A stretch of DNA of 64,000 bases from Luteipulveratus flavus. Its GTDB lineage: Bacteria; Actinomycetota; Actinomycetes; Actinomycetales; Dermatophilaceae. The stretch lies in the NCBI RefSeq assembly GCF_029080175.1, contig NZ_JARFJC010000016.1, one strand, 5' to 3'. A program made the translations under genes and the position numbers. The notes beneath the pieces are model-generated. The model saw only the letters and a program-made list of their open reading frames with translations, was not told the DNA's origin and did no database searches. This document shows, piece by piece, positions 25,476 through 33,887 of this stretch (the first letter of the stretch is position 1; every line of letters starts with the position of its first letter).

Positions 25476-25508
25476 CATGTGCGAACGTGCGGTGAACGGA
25501 GGGCGAAC
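25476..25508 (-). promoter_or_regulatory. Three 11-bp direct repeats resembling a PHO box
   Basis: On the minus strand three contiguous 11-base units read GTTCGCCCTCC (25498-25508), GTTCACCGCAC (25487-25497) and GTTCGCACATG (25476-25486). The GTTCxC heads at 11-base spacing follow the pattern of streptomycete PhoP boxes. They sit about 100 bases before the kinase start and 85 bases before the divergent gene at 25593. Confidence 0.5.
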
Positions 25509-25592
25509 GATGACTCCGCTGGAGCGAACACCCGTGCCATCAATGACCATTCGACCGAGTGAACCCGGGTCGATCGAGCCAGACAGGATCGG

Positions 25593-26432
25593 ATGCCCAT
25601 GACCTGGGAGCTTGACTTCCTTGAAGCTGCGGGACGCATCAGGCACGACGTCGCGACTCAGGTCGATGCCTTGATCCGTTCTACTGATGCCGAGAGGGCG
25701 ACCGAGCTGGTGATACTCATCGAGTCGTCGGTCGCACCGGTGAGCGGTGGACTGGCCGACGATGCAGGCTCGGTCGCGACCGCGGTCGTCGCGGGGTTGG
25801 CGCAGATGCACCTGCAGGCAAAGCCTGAGGCGTTGCTCCTGCTGACGCAGATCCTCGGGTCGTCCCTGGGGGAGGATGGCATCGCTTCCGTGGAGGTGCG
25901 GGAGGTGATGGAGGCATCGCTCCCGGTCCTCGCCGCGGCCGTCGAGTCCGGATCGGGAGACGACATGGCGCAAGGGGTCGACCTCATCTCCCTCAGTGCG
26001 CACACGAGCGAGGCTTCAGCCCAACGGGCGGCCTTCTACCTGTCTCGCCTCTCTCACGCTCCGGATGACCAGATCAGCGCGTCCGCGGAGCGGGAGATGG
26101 GCGAGGTGCGTGGGCTAATGGAACGTCGTCAGAAGCCCGACCGGTCGCCGCACGGCCACACCGAGCTCGGTGCTGCACCCGTGGGGCGCGCGATCACGTG
26201 CGACCTCACGTGTCTGGTGTGCGGCCCGCAGGGCCTCCTGGTCTTCATGAAGCGGGTGAGAGATGGTCTCGTCCTCGTGGAGTGCCAGGAGTGCCTGGCG
26301 GCGTACTGGGATCCGGAAGATGTGGGCTCCTCCTTTCGCGGAGAGGACATCGGTCGGCGGGCGGTCCCTGCCCGGCGTGAGGACATCAGTGCTCGGGGCT
26401 TGTCGAGGTGGGTCGGTCACGAGCTCGATTGA
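25593..26432 (+). CDS. Unrecognised protein with C-terminal zinc-ribbon-like cysteines
   Basis: I do not recognise this 279-residue protein. Residues 1-180 are all-helical by composition with a repetitive hydrophobic pattern, suggesting a HEAT-like or immunity-type scaffold. Residues 203-234 hold C203, C207, C210, C231 and C234; CLVC followed 20 residues later by CQEC looks like a zinc ribbon. Base composition is lower in GC than the flanks: a 60-base sample at 25621 has 36 G+C against 45 at 24001. An alternative ATG is at 25599. It is followed by another small cysteine-motif gene on the same strand. Confidence 0.6.
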   Translation: MPMTWELDFLEAAGRIRHDVATQVDALIRSTDAERATELVILIESSVAPVSGGLADDAGSVATAVVAGLAQMHLQAKPEALLLLTQILGSSLGEDGIASVEVREVMEASLPVLAAAVESGSGDDMAQGVDLISLSAHTSEASAQRAAFYLSRLSHAPDDQISASAEREMGEVRGLMERRQKPDRSPHGHTELGAAPVGRAITCDLTCLVCGPQGLLVFMKRVRDGLVLVECQECLAAYWDPEDVGSSFRGEDIGRRAVPARREDISARGLSRWVGHELD

Positions 26433-26481
26433 CCGCCGTGACTTCGGCGCAGATCTTGACGTCGCTCAGGAGGTGCTCGAC

Positions 26482-26751
26482 ATGCCAGCGTGGGTGGGCG
26501 AAAGGAGTGTGTCCGTGATGGCTGCGTCGTGGGTCCGGGTCGTCGTTGAGTACGAGGCGGGGCTCCGGGGCCCGTGGCGCTGTCCGGAGCGGAATGACGG
26601 AGACGTGAAGCTTCGGCTCATCCGGTCGGAGGATCAGACAGAGGTGGTCGAGCTGCATCTCGTGTGCCCGTCCTGCGGAGCCGAGACCTACGTCCGGCGC
26701 GGGCCGGCTGCGCGGGGCGGGCGTCGTGGCTCGGGGGCCTCCGGGGCCTGA
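26482..26751 (+). CDS. Small unrecognised protein with a CPSC motif
   Basis: An 89-residue protein. A good AGGAGG site at 26468-26473 supports the ATG at 26482; an alternative ATG at 26518 also has an AAGGAG. Cysteines are at residues 34, 62 and 65, with PWRCPE and VCPSCGAETYVRR giving half of a zinc ribbon. It lies 49 bases after the larger cysteine-motif gene and shares its lower GC content, so the two may be functionally linked. No function can be assigned. Confidence 0.55.
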   Translation: MPAWVGERSVSVMAASWVRVVVEYEAGLRGPWRCPERNDGDVKLRLIRSEDQTEVVELHLVCPSCGAETYVRRGPAARGGRRGSGASGA

Positions 26752-26909
26752 CGGTGTTTGGTCTTGTTGGCTATTGACCGAATGCGTTGTGGGTCGCCAA
26801 CATCCGAAAGCGGCGCGCCGTCCCCCGAGAAGCTCCGCATGAGTTCTGTCGTCCGTCGTCTGGTCAGCCTCGTCGCCGCTGGCGGCGGCGCGTCTCCTAC
26901 GATCGGCGG

Positions 26910-27200
26910 ATGGCGACGTTCGCAGTCCAGTACACCTACACCGACGACGACGCGGGGCGTGACAAGCACCGCGAAGAGCACCGCGCGTACCTCACGAAGC
27001 AGGACGGGGTGCTCCTGTCGGGTCCGTTCCTGGACTTCCCTGCCGGCGCCCTGATCGTCGTACGGGCCGACGACGAGGACGCGGCGACCGCGCTGCTGGA
27101 CGCCGACCCGTTCCACCGCGAGGGCCTGATCGCCGAGCGACTCGTACGCGAGTACCAGCCCGTCCTGGGATCGCAGTCCACCGGCTTCGTCGAGGACTGA
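26910..27200 (+). CDS. YciI-family protein
   Basis: A 96-residue ferredoxin-like fold protein. The pattern EEHRAYLTKQ, then LLSGPFLD and DADPFHREGLIAERLVREY is characteristic of YciI-like proteins, some of which are dehydrochlorinase-like or regulatory. The conserved DPF with a histidine in HR is present. The ATG at 26910 is chosen because the family begins at that point. No operon partner. Confidence 0.8.
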   Translation: MATFAVQYTYTDDDAGRDKHREEHRAYLTKQDGVLLSGPFLDFPAGALIVVRADDEDAATALLDADPFHREGLIAERLVREYQPVLGSQSTGFVED

Positions 27201-27215
27201 CGTCGCCGGTCGCGC

Positions 27216-27896
27216 TCAGGCGCGCGTGAGAGGACCGAGCAGGGCCGCGGCCTCGGCCAGGCCCTGCTGCTCCAGCCTGGTCAGGTTCGGGTCCGTCGAC
27301 CGGTAGGCGACCGCGAGGTCGACGTCGGTCAGCGGCCCGATCCGCAGCATCAGCTCGTCGAACAGGTGACGCCCGACCGGTCCGACGTCCACCAGCTCGC
27401 CGGAGGCGACCTGCGCGAGGATCAGCGCCGTCAGTGCGCGGTCCAGCCCGGCGGGGCCGCTCGCCGCGTTGCACCAGTCGATGACGACCGGCCCGCCGGG
27501 CGCGAGCAGCACGTTCAGCGGGTGCAGGTCCAGGTGCACGACGACGCCGGACTCCGGCGGACGGGCGTCGAGGCGGGAGGGCCCCGGCAACGACCCTGGC
27601 GCCGGGATCAGGTGCAGCCGGTCCAGCAGATCGACCAGGATCGCGGCACACTCCGCGGGGGTCAGGGCACCGACGGCCAGCGCCTCGAACATCGTCGGCC
27701 CGTGCACCCGATCCATGACCAGATCCGGCCCGTCGACCTCGTACACCGTCGGGGCGGGGAAGCCGCGCGCGACGACGTGCCGCATGACCGCCGCCTCGCG
27801 GGTGCAGTCCATGGCGGGGTCGCGATATCGGCGCAGGACCTTCCCCGAGCCGATCTCGAAGACGTCCGCGTCCCGTCCGGATGCCAGCAAGCGCAT
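27216..27896 (-). CDS. APH-family phosphotransferase
   Basis: A 226-residue small-molecule kinase fold. The ATP-binding start MRLLASGRDADVFEIGSGKVLRR (shortened here to its first and last parts) is followed by the catalytic loop VVHLDLHPLNVLL and the metal-binding VIDWCNAA. The ATG at 27896 was preferred over 28019, because the extra 41 residues are not kinase-like. The substrate is unknown; resistance is not implied. It converges on the YciI gene with a 15-base gap. Confidence 0.72.
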   Translation of the reverse strand: MRLLASGRDADVFEIGSGKVLRRYRDPAMDCTREAAVMRHVVARGFPAPTVYEVDGPDLVMDRVHGPTMFEALAVGALTPAECAAILVDLLDRLHLIPAPGSLPGPSRLDARPPESGVVVHLDLHPLNVLLAPGGPVVIDWCNAASGPAGLDRALTALILAQVASGELVDVGPVGRHLFDELMLRIGPLTDVDLAVAYRSTDPNLTRLEQQGLAEAAALLGPLTRA

Positions 27897-28167
27897 CAGA
27901 GCACCGTAGGACGACGGGACGGCTCGCGCGCCGTGAACGGAGCCAGGCGTCGTCCCACCCGGAACGCCGTCGGCCCGTGCTAGCGGCACCGACCGACGTC
28001 GGCCCATGACATCCGTCACGACTCTCGGTCAACACTTCCCAAGCAACAGGTCATTTCTTCGTCGGCCGCCGTGAGATCGGCGGAAACCTCTGGCGCACAA
28101 CGATTTTCAGGAGCACGTTACCGCTCACGGCAGATCCCCCTGAACCCCTGCCGTGAGGAGTTCCCCG

Positions 28168-29370
28168 ATGCGCAAGCTCTCCCTCGTCCCAGGTCTCGTC
28201 GTCGCCGCCACCGGCGTCCTCGGGCTCGTGAGCCCCGCCGCCACCGCCGCCACCCCGGCCGTCGGCTCCGGCGCTCAGCACCACCGCGTCTGCTCGACCC
28301 CGGCAGCCGGTCAGGCCTCCTGCTTCGCGATCCGCGTGCAGAACTCGGCCGGTCACGCCGTCGCCCCCAACGGCAAGCCGGTCACCCCGAGCGCCATCTC
28401 CGGCAAGACGCCGGCCGACATCCAGAGCGCGTACAAGCTCACCGGGCTGAAGTCCGGGGGACGTACGGTCGCGATCGTCGACGCGTACGGCTACCCCAAC
28501 GCCGAGCGCGACCTGGGCGTCTACCGCTCGCAGTTCGGCCTGTCGTCGTGCACCAAGGCCAACGGCTGCCTCACGGTCATGAGCCAGACCGGCAGCACGA
28601 CCAGCCTGCCGCGCACCGACGTCGGCTGGTCGCAGGAGCAGGCGCTCGACCTGGACGCCGTCTCCGCCGCGTGCCCGGACTGCAAGATCCTGCTGGTCCA
28701 GGCCAAGTCGGCCTCGTTCTCCGACCTGGGCGCAGCCGTCAACCAGGCCGCCAAGGTCGCCGGCGTCGTCGCGATCTCCAACAGCTACGGCGGCGGTGAC
28801 GTCTCCGACTCCTCGTACGGCGCGCCGTACAACCACTCCGGGATCGCGGTCACGGCCTCGACCGGTGACAACGGGTACCAGGGCGGGAGCTTCCCGGCCT
28901 CCTCGCACTACGTGACCGCGGTCGGCGGGACGTCCCTGACCAAGGCCTCGAACACCCGCGGCTGGTCGGAGTCGGCCTGGTCGGGCGCCGGCTCGGGCTG
29001 CACCACCTTGAACGTCAAGCCGACCGGCCAGAACTCCTCGGTCACCGGCTGCAGCGGGCGCGCCATCGCCGACGTCTCCGCGGTCGCCGACCCCAACACC
29101 GGCCTCGCGGTCTACGCGCCCACGAGCAGCACCAGCTCCTCCTGGGCCCAGTACGGCGGCACCTCGCTGTCCTCGCCGCTGGTCGCCTCGGTCTACGCGC
29201 TCTCGGGCAACACTGCGGGCTACGCCAACACCATCCCGTACGCCCACGCGTCCGGCCTGTTCGACGTGACCTCCGGCAGCAACGGCAGCTGCGCCTCGTG
29301 GTGCACCGCCAAGACCGGCTGGGACGGCCCGACCGGCCTCGGCACCCCGAACGGCACGTCCGCGTTCTGA
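28168..29370 (+). CDS. Secreted S53-family (sedolisin-like) serine peptidase
   Basis: A 400-residue protein. A signal peptide of about 27 residues ends in TAATPA. The catalytic Glu/Asp pair is in SQEQALDLDAVSA and the serine is in YGGTSLSSPLVAS. The oxyanion aspartate region is STGDNGYQGG. A classical long propeptide is not present; only about 50 residues precede the region SGKTPADIQSAY that usually opens the catalytic domain. Extracellular, probably acid-active by family. The ATG at 28168 has a TGAGGAG site. Confidence 0.85.
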   Translation: MRKLSLVPGLVVAATGVLGLVSPAATAATPAVGSGAQHHRVCSTPAAGQASCFAIRVQNSAGHAVAPNGKPVTPSAISGKTPADIQSAYKLTGLKSGGRTVAIVDAYGYPNAERDLGVYRSQFGLSSCTKANGCLTVMSQTGSTTSLPRTDVGWSQEQALDLDAVSAACPDCKILLVQAKSASFSDLGAAVNQAAKVAGVVAISNSYGGGDVSDSSYGAPYNHSGIAVTASTGDNGYQGGSFPASSHYVTAVGGTSLTKASNTRGWSESAWSGAGSGCTTLNVKPTGQNSSVTGCSGRAIADVSAVADPNTGLAVYAPTSSTSSSWAQYGGTSLSSPLVASVYALSGNTAGYANTIPYAHASGLFDVTSGSNGSCASWCTAKTGWDGPTGLGTPNGTSAF

Positions 29371-29446
29371 TCCGCCGATGACCTCGCGGTGCCCCGGTTC
29401 TGACCACCGGGGCACCACGAGGGCGCGTCCGGCGTACGGTGCTGGG

Positions 29447-30412
29447 GTGACCGAGACGCCTCCCGACGTGCTCCCGCCGCAGTGGGTCGACATCGACGGG
29501 ACCCGGGTCCACTTCGTCCACGCCGACGGTCCGGCCACCGGTCCCACGTTCGTGCTGGTGCACGGGCTCGGCGGCTCGCTCGCCAACTGGGACTCCCTCA
29601 CCCCCTACCTCCAGCGCCACGGCCAGGTGTACGCCCTCGACCTCGCGGGCTTCGGCCGCACCCGCACCGAGCCCGGCCACGCCACCGTCCGGCGCAACCA
29701 GCAGCTGCTCGACACGTTCCTGCGCCGCGTCGTCGGCCGGCAGGTCGTCCTCGTCGGCAACTCGATGGGCGGCCTGATCGTCGCCGCCCAGGCGGCCCGC
29801 TCACCCGGCACCGTCACCGGTGTCGTCCTCGTCGACCCGGCGCTCCCGGTGTCGCCGGCCGCGCCGCCCCACCCGCTGGTCACCGTCGCGTTCGGCCTGT
29901 ACGCCGTCCCGCCCCTCGGTCGCCGCTTCCTCAGCGGTCGCGCCGCCCGGGGGACCCTGGAGCAGCAGGTCAAAGACGTGTTCACCCTCGTCACGTACGA
30001 CCTCTCGCGGGTCCCGCGCTGGTTGTTCGACCGGCACGTCGAGGCCGCCCGGCTGTCGGCGGAGGACCCCCACAGCACCGAGGCGTTCCTCGTCGCCGCG
30101 CGGTCCATCCTGCTGGCCCTCGGCCGCCGCACCACGTACAACCGCGAGCTCGGGCGAATCCTCGTGCCAGTGCTGCTGATCCACGGTGACCGCGACAGGC
30201 TGGTCAACGTCGGCACCGCACGCTCGGCGGCCGCCCGCTTCCCGGCGTGGACGTACGCCGAGGGGAAGGACCTCGGGCACTGCCCGATGTTCGAGGACCC
30301 CGCGTGGGTCGCCGACCACCTGCTCGCCTGGCTCGGCAGCCACCCGCGGATCGCTCGCAAGGCCTCGGCGCAGGGGTCCGACCCCGTGCCGCCGAGCAGC
30401 ACCAGCTCATGA
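29447..30412 (+). CDS. Alpha/beta hydrolase
   Basis: A 321-residue fold with the oxyanion motif LVHGLGGS, nucleophile elbow VGNSMGG and the late acid and base at IHGDRDRLV and LGHCPMF. This is the full catalytic triad Ser-Asp-His. The substrate is not evident. The start is GTG at 29447. It is separate from the preceding peptidase gene by 76 bases. Confidence 0.82.
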   Translation: MTETPPDVLPPQWVDIDGTRVHFVHADGPATGPTFVLVHGLGGSLANWDSLTPYLQRHGQVYALDLAGFGRTRTEPGHATVRRNQQLLDTFLRRVVGRQVVLVGNSMGGLIVAAQAARSPGTVTGVVLVDPALPVSPAAPPHPLVTVAFGLYAVPPLGRRFLSGRAARGTLEQQVKDVFTLVTYDLSRVPRWLFDRHVEAARLSAEDPHSTEAFLVAARSILLALGRRTTYNRELGRILVPVLLIHGDRDRLVNVGTARSAAARFPAWTYAEGKDLGHCPMFEDPAWVADHLLAWLGSHPRIARKASAQGSDPVPPSSTSS

Positions 30413-30498
30413 CGATTTTGTCTGGCCGCCCGCTGCGTGCATGGTTGTACGCGGCCTCGGGGATCACGGCCGCCAGGTAACCCTGCCGGGAAGGAACC

Positions 30499-31095
30499 AT
30501 GACCGTATCTGCTCGACGCCGACGCCGCCTGCCCGCGTCCGCGCTCGCCGGTGCCGCACTGCTGACGTTCGGCCTCACCGCCTGTGGTGGCGGTGACGAC
30601 TCCGGGTCGTCCTACACCGCGCTCGCGACCGAGGGTCCGGCCTCCACGTCCTCGACCTTGCCGGCCACCGCGCCGAGCACGACGACGGCGACGCCGACGC
30701 CGTCCACCACGACGACGACGCCGACGATCACGACGCCGCCGACCAGCACGTCGACGACGCCCACCCCGTCGTTCGACACCAAGCTGGCGAACGCGTGCAT
30801 CAGCGCCACCGGCAAGATGAACGCTGTGGTGCGCCAGTGGAACTCGGCGACCAAGTCCAAGGACACCAGCGACCTCAACACCGCCGCGAACGCGATGGCG
30901 ACCACCGCGACCCAGCTGCGTGGCATCGGCCGCAGGGCCGCGGACACCACGTTCGCCAGCCGGGCGAACAACGTCGCGGGCGAGCTGGACGACATGAACA
31001 AGGCGCGTGACGACGGCAAGAGCGTCTACACGACGGACTACAACAACGCCGCCGGCGCCCTGCGCACCTACTGCAAGACCAAGATCGGCCAGTAG
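30499..31095 (+). CDS. Lipoprotein with Thr/Pro linker
   Basis: A 198-residue exported lipoprotein. The lipobox LTAC puts the lipidated cysteine at residue 29. Residues about 48-92 are almost only threonine, proline and serine, encoded by a simple-sequence run of ACG and related codons near 30673-30770, likely a wall-spanning linker. The rest is a small helical domain with two cysteines (ACIS and TYCKT) that may form a disulfide. I do not recognise the domain. The linker may vary in length between strains. Confidence 0.75.
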   Translation: MTVSARRRRRLPASALAGAALLTFGLTACGGGDDSGSSYTALATEGPASTSSTLPATAPSTTTATPTPSTTTTTPTITTPPTSTSTTPTPSFDTKLANACISATGKMNAVVRQWNSATKSKDTSDLNTAANAMATTATQLRGIGRRAADTTFASRANNVAGELDDMNKARDDGKSVYTTDYNNAAGALRTYCKTKIGQ

Positions 31096-31106
31096 GGGCG
31101 ACGCGC

Positions 31107-31928
31107 TCAGGCGTCCTCGATCTCCTCGACCTCGAGCCGCGCCTTCTCGACCTCGAGCCGCGCCTGGTGGCGGCGCGAGCGCGCCTGCGCGAACGCCTCC
31201 TCCGCGACGGCCAGCTTGCGCTCGGCGGCCGTGAGTCGCTGCCGGGCGGCGGCGAGGGCCTTCTCGTCGACCTCGGCGTCGGGCTCGGCCTCCGGCTCGA
31301 CCTCGGCCGGCTCGGTCGACTCCTCGGTCGCGTCGCGCGTCCTCGCCGTGCCGTGCGTCGCCCCCGGCTTCGCCTTCCGCGACGCCGACTGCTCCGGTAC
31401 GGAACGCAGCGGGGTCGCGACCGCGTCCGTCAGGTCGACCTCCCCGAACCCCGCGTACGACAGCGGGTTGACCAGCCGTCCGCTCGCGACCGCCTGCTCG
31501 GCGGCAGGGTCTGCGACGGCGGCGTTCAGGGTCGCGACCACCTGCTCCCGAGCTGCGGCGCTGTCCTTGTACGACGGGTCGGCCTCGGCGCCGAGGGTCG
31601 CCGCCCGGGTCGCGAGCTGCGTCACGACCTGGCCGCGCTCCTGACCGAGCGCCTTCATGGCGGCGCCGTCGAGCCTCGACTGGGCATCGCGCAGCCGCGT
31701 CGACAGGTCGGTCAGATCGTCCAGACCGCCGTCCGAGCGGGCCAGTACGTTGACCAGCCAGGCGGCGACGTTCGGCCGCCGGAGCGCCTTGATCTGCGTG
31801 GCGAGCTCGCGGTCGCCGTCGGACCGCGCCTGCTTGACCCGGGCGTCCCGCGTCGCGACGAAGTCGCCCGGCAGCACCGCGTACAGCTCCTCGGCGACGG
31901 CGTCCAGGTCCTCGCTGATCTCGGCCAC
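31107..31928 (-). CDS. Conserved helical coiled-coil protein
   Basis: A protein of about 273 residues, seen widely in actinomycetes, function unknown. The N-terminus reads VLPGDFVATRDARV and then IKALRRPNVAAWLVN, the most conserved part. The C-terminal 70 residues form a long coiled coil after an acidic Glu/Pro hinge. The last residues hold a tandem ARLEVEK/ARLEVEE repeat from a DNA duplication. The start is uncertain: GTG at 31928 or GTG at 31955. Confidence 0.65.
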   Translation of the reverse strand: MAEISEDLDAVAEELYAVLPGDFVATRDARVKQARSDGDRELATQIKALRRPNVAAWLVNVLARSDGGLDDLTDLSTRLRDAQSRLDGAAMKALGQERGQVVTQLATRAATLGAEADPSYKDSAAAREQVVATLNAAVADPAAEQAVASGRLVNPLSYAGFGEVDLTDAVATPLRSVPEQSASRKAKPGATHGTARTRDATEESTEPAEVEPEAEPDAEVDEKALAAARQRLTAAERKLAVAEEAFAQARSRRHQARLEVEKARLEVEEIEDA

Positions 31929-32070
31929 CCACCCATTCAACCGCGAGCGACCCACCTCCCCCGCTGATCTCGTCCGGCCGGCATCGCACGCACGGCCGGG
32001 TAGACGGATTTCGCGGAGGTGATGGAGGATCTGCGGACGGCGTGGCTACGGACGGGTAAGTTCGGTGGCC

Positions 32071-33738
32071 ATGGACGCGGATGTCATCGTTGTGGGAGCC
32101 GGGCTCGCCGGTCTGGTCGCGGCCGCCGAGCTCGTCGCCGCCGGCAAGCAGGTCGTCGTGGTCGACCAGGAGAACGAGTCCGACCTGGGCGGCCAGGCCT
32201 GGTGGTCCTTCGGTGGGATCTTCCTCGTCGACACCCCCGAGCAGCGCCGCCTCGGCGTCAAGGACTCCCTCGACCTGGCCTGGCAGGACTGGCAGGGCAG
32301 CGCCGGCTGGGACCGGCTGGACGATGAGGACTCCTGGGCGGCCAAGTGGGGACGCGCGTACGTCGAGTGGGCCGCCGGTGAGAAGCGGGAATGGCTGCGG
32401 GACAAAGGTATTCGCTTCACGCCCATGGTGGGCTGGGCCGAGCGGGGCGACGGCCGCGCCACCGGCCACGGCAACTCGGTTCCCCGCTTCCACATCGCCT
32501 GGGGCACCGGGACGGGCGTGGTCAAGCCGTTCGTCGAGAGCACCCTGGCCGCGGCGCAGCAGGGCCATCTCACCTTCCACCACCGCCACCGGGTGGACGA
32601 GCTGATCGTCGAGGGCGGCGCCGTCGTCGGCGTACGCGGCACGGTCCTGGCGCCCGACAGCAGTGAGCGCGGCGCGCCGTCCAACAGGGACCGCGCCGGA
32701 GACTTCGAGCTGAGGGCGCAGGCGGTCGTCGTCTCGACCGGCGGCATCGGCGGCAACCACGACCTGGTGCGCGAGTTCTGGCCGGACCGGCTCGGGCAGC
32801 CGCCGCGCGAGATGATCACCGGCGTCCCCGCGTACGTCGACGGTCGTGGGATCGGCTTCGCGCAGGACGCGGGCGCCCGGCTGGTCAACCGCGACCGGAT
32901 GTGGCACTACGTCGAGGGCATCCAGAACTGGGCGCCGGTGTGGCCGAAGCACGCGATCCGCATCCTGCCCGGGCCGTCGCCGCTGTGGTTCGACGCGCTC
33001 GGCCGCCTGCTGCCGGCGCCGTACCTGCCCGGCTACGACACGCTCGGCACGCTGAAGTACCTGCGCACGACCCCCGACATCGCCGCGTACGACCACTCCT
33101 GGTTCATCGTCACGCAGAAGATGATCGAGAAGGAGTTCGCGCTGTCGGGCTCGGAGCAGAACCCCGACATCACCGACCGCGACCTGAAGCTGCTGCTCAA
33201 GACGCGTGTCGGCAAGGGTGCGCCCGGTCCGGTGGAGGCGTTCAAGCAGCACGGCGCCGACTTCGTGGTCGCCGATCGGATCGGTGAGCTCGTCGAGAAG
33301 ATGAATGGGCTGACGGAGACGCCGCTGCTGGACGCTGCGGAGGTCGAGCGGCAGATCGTGGCGCGCGACCGCGAGGTGACGAACCCCTACACCAAGGACG
33401 CCCAGCTGCAGGGCATCCACAACGCCCGTCGGTACCGCGGCGACAAGCTCGCCCGCGTCGCGTCGCCGCACCGCGTGCTCGACCCGAAGGCCGGGCCGCT
33501 CATCGGGGTGAGGCTGCACGTGCTCACTCGCAAGTCGCTCGGCGGCATCCAGACCGACCTGTCCTCGCAGGCCCTCGGCCCGGACGGGCAGCCGATCCCC
33601 GGCCTGTACGCCGCGGGCGAGGCGGCCGGTTTCGGCGGCGGTGGCGTGCACGGGTACAACGCCCTGGAGGGCACGTTCCTGGGTGGCTGCCTGTTCTCCG
33701 GCCGCGCCGCCGGCCGCGCCATCGCCCACACCCTCTGA
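32071..33738 (+). CDS. KstD-like FAD-binding dehydrogenase
   Basis: A 555-residue flavoprotein of the FAD-dependent 3-ketosteroid dehydrogenase/fumarate reductase superfamily (Rv0785-like). The dinucleotide fold VIVVGAGLAGLVAAAEL opens the protein, STGGIGGN follows near residue 230 and the C-terminal GLYAAGEAAGFGGGGVHGYN binds FAD. No steroid genes are nearby, so the substrate is unknown. The ATG at 32071 lies 6 bases after an in-frame GTG. A repeat hairpin follows the gene. Confidence 0.8.
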   Translation: MDADVIVVGAGLAGLVAAAELVAAGKQVVVVDQENESDLGGQAWWSFGGIFLVDTPEQRRLGVKDSLDLAWQDWQGSAGWDRLDDEDSWAAKWGRAYVEWAAGEKREWLRDKGIRFTPMVGWAERGDGRATGHGNSVPRFHIAWGTGTGVVKPFVESTLAAAQQGHLTFHHRHRVDELIVEGGAVVGVRGTVLAPDSSERGAPSNRDRAGDFELRAQAVVVSTGGIGGNHDLVREFWPDRLGQPPREMITGVPAYVDGRGIGFAQDAGARLVNRDRMWHYVEGIQNWAPVWPKHAIRILPGPSPLWFDALGRLLPAPYLPGYDTLGTLKYLRTTPDIAAYDHSWFIVTQKMIEKEFALSGSEQNPDITDRDLKLLLKTRVGKGAPGPVEAFKQHGADFVVADRIGELVEKMNGLTETPLLDAAEVERQIVARDREVTNPYTKDAQLQGIHNARRYRGDKLARVASPHRVLDPKAGPLIGVRLHVLTRKSLGGIQTDLSSQALGPDGQPIPGLYAAGEAAGFGGGGVHGYNALEGTFLGGCLFSGRAAGRAIAHTL

Positions 33739-33784
33739 CCCCCGCCCAGCGGCTCGCCCGGCTCAACCAGCGGTGGTGTCCGTC

Positions 33785-33876
33785 GGTCGAGTAGGCGAGC
33801 CCCCAGGGCGAGCCGTATCGAGACCTGGTGAGGGTGGTCTCGATACGGGCCTCACTTCGGTCGGCCTTGCTCGACC
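33785..33876. repeat. 92-bp inverted repeat (GGTCGAG...CTCGACC type)
   Basis: The outer arms GGTCGAG (33785-33791) and CTCGACC (33870-33876) and the inner arms GTATCGAGACC (33815-33825) and GGTCTCGATAC (33836-33846) make a large hairpin in the 149-base convergent spacer. The same vocabulary (GGCTCAACCAGCGG just before it) recurs at 54891-55020. Similar sequences are familiar as dispersed repeats in several high-GC actinomycetes. Confidence 0.7.
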
Positions 33877-33887
33877 GGCGGGGCTGG

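Noticed and set aside
26752..26909. Small open frames in the spacer before the YciI-like gene
   Set aside because: No ribosome site, no recognisable product, and they overlap the YciI gene out of frame.
27216..27896. Aminoglycoside resistance gene
   Set aside because: The kinase fold is clear, but the catalytic loop alone does not identify an antibiotic substrate and the closest visible features are those of generic phosphotransferases.
29605..33729. Very long open frame on the minus strand (over 1300 codons), and similar ones such as 142-2316
   Set aside because: They run antisense to well-recognised genes, are rich in Arg/Ala/Pro/Val and show no domain signature. High GC removes stop codons from the complementary frames.
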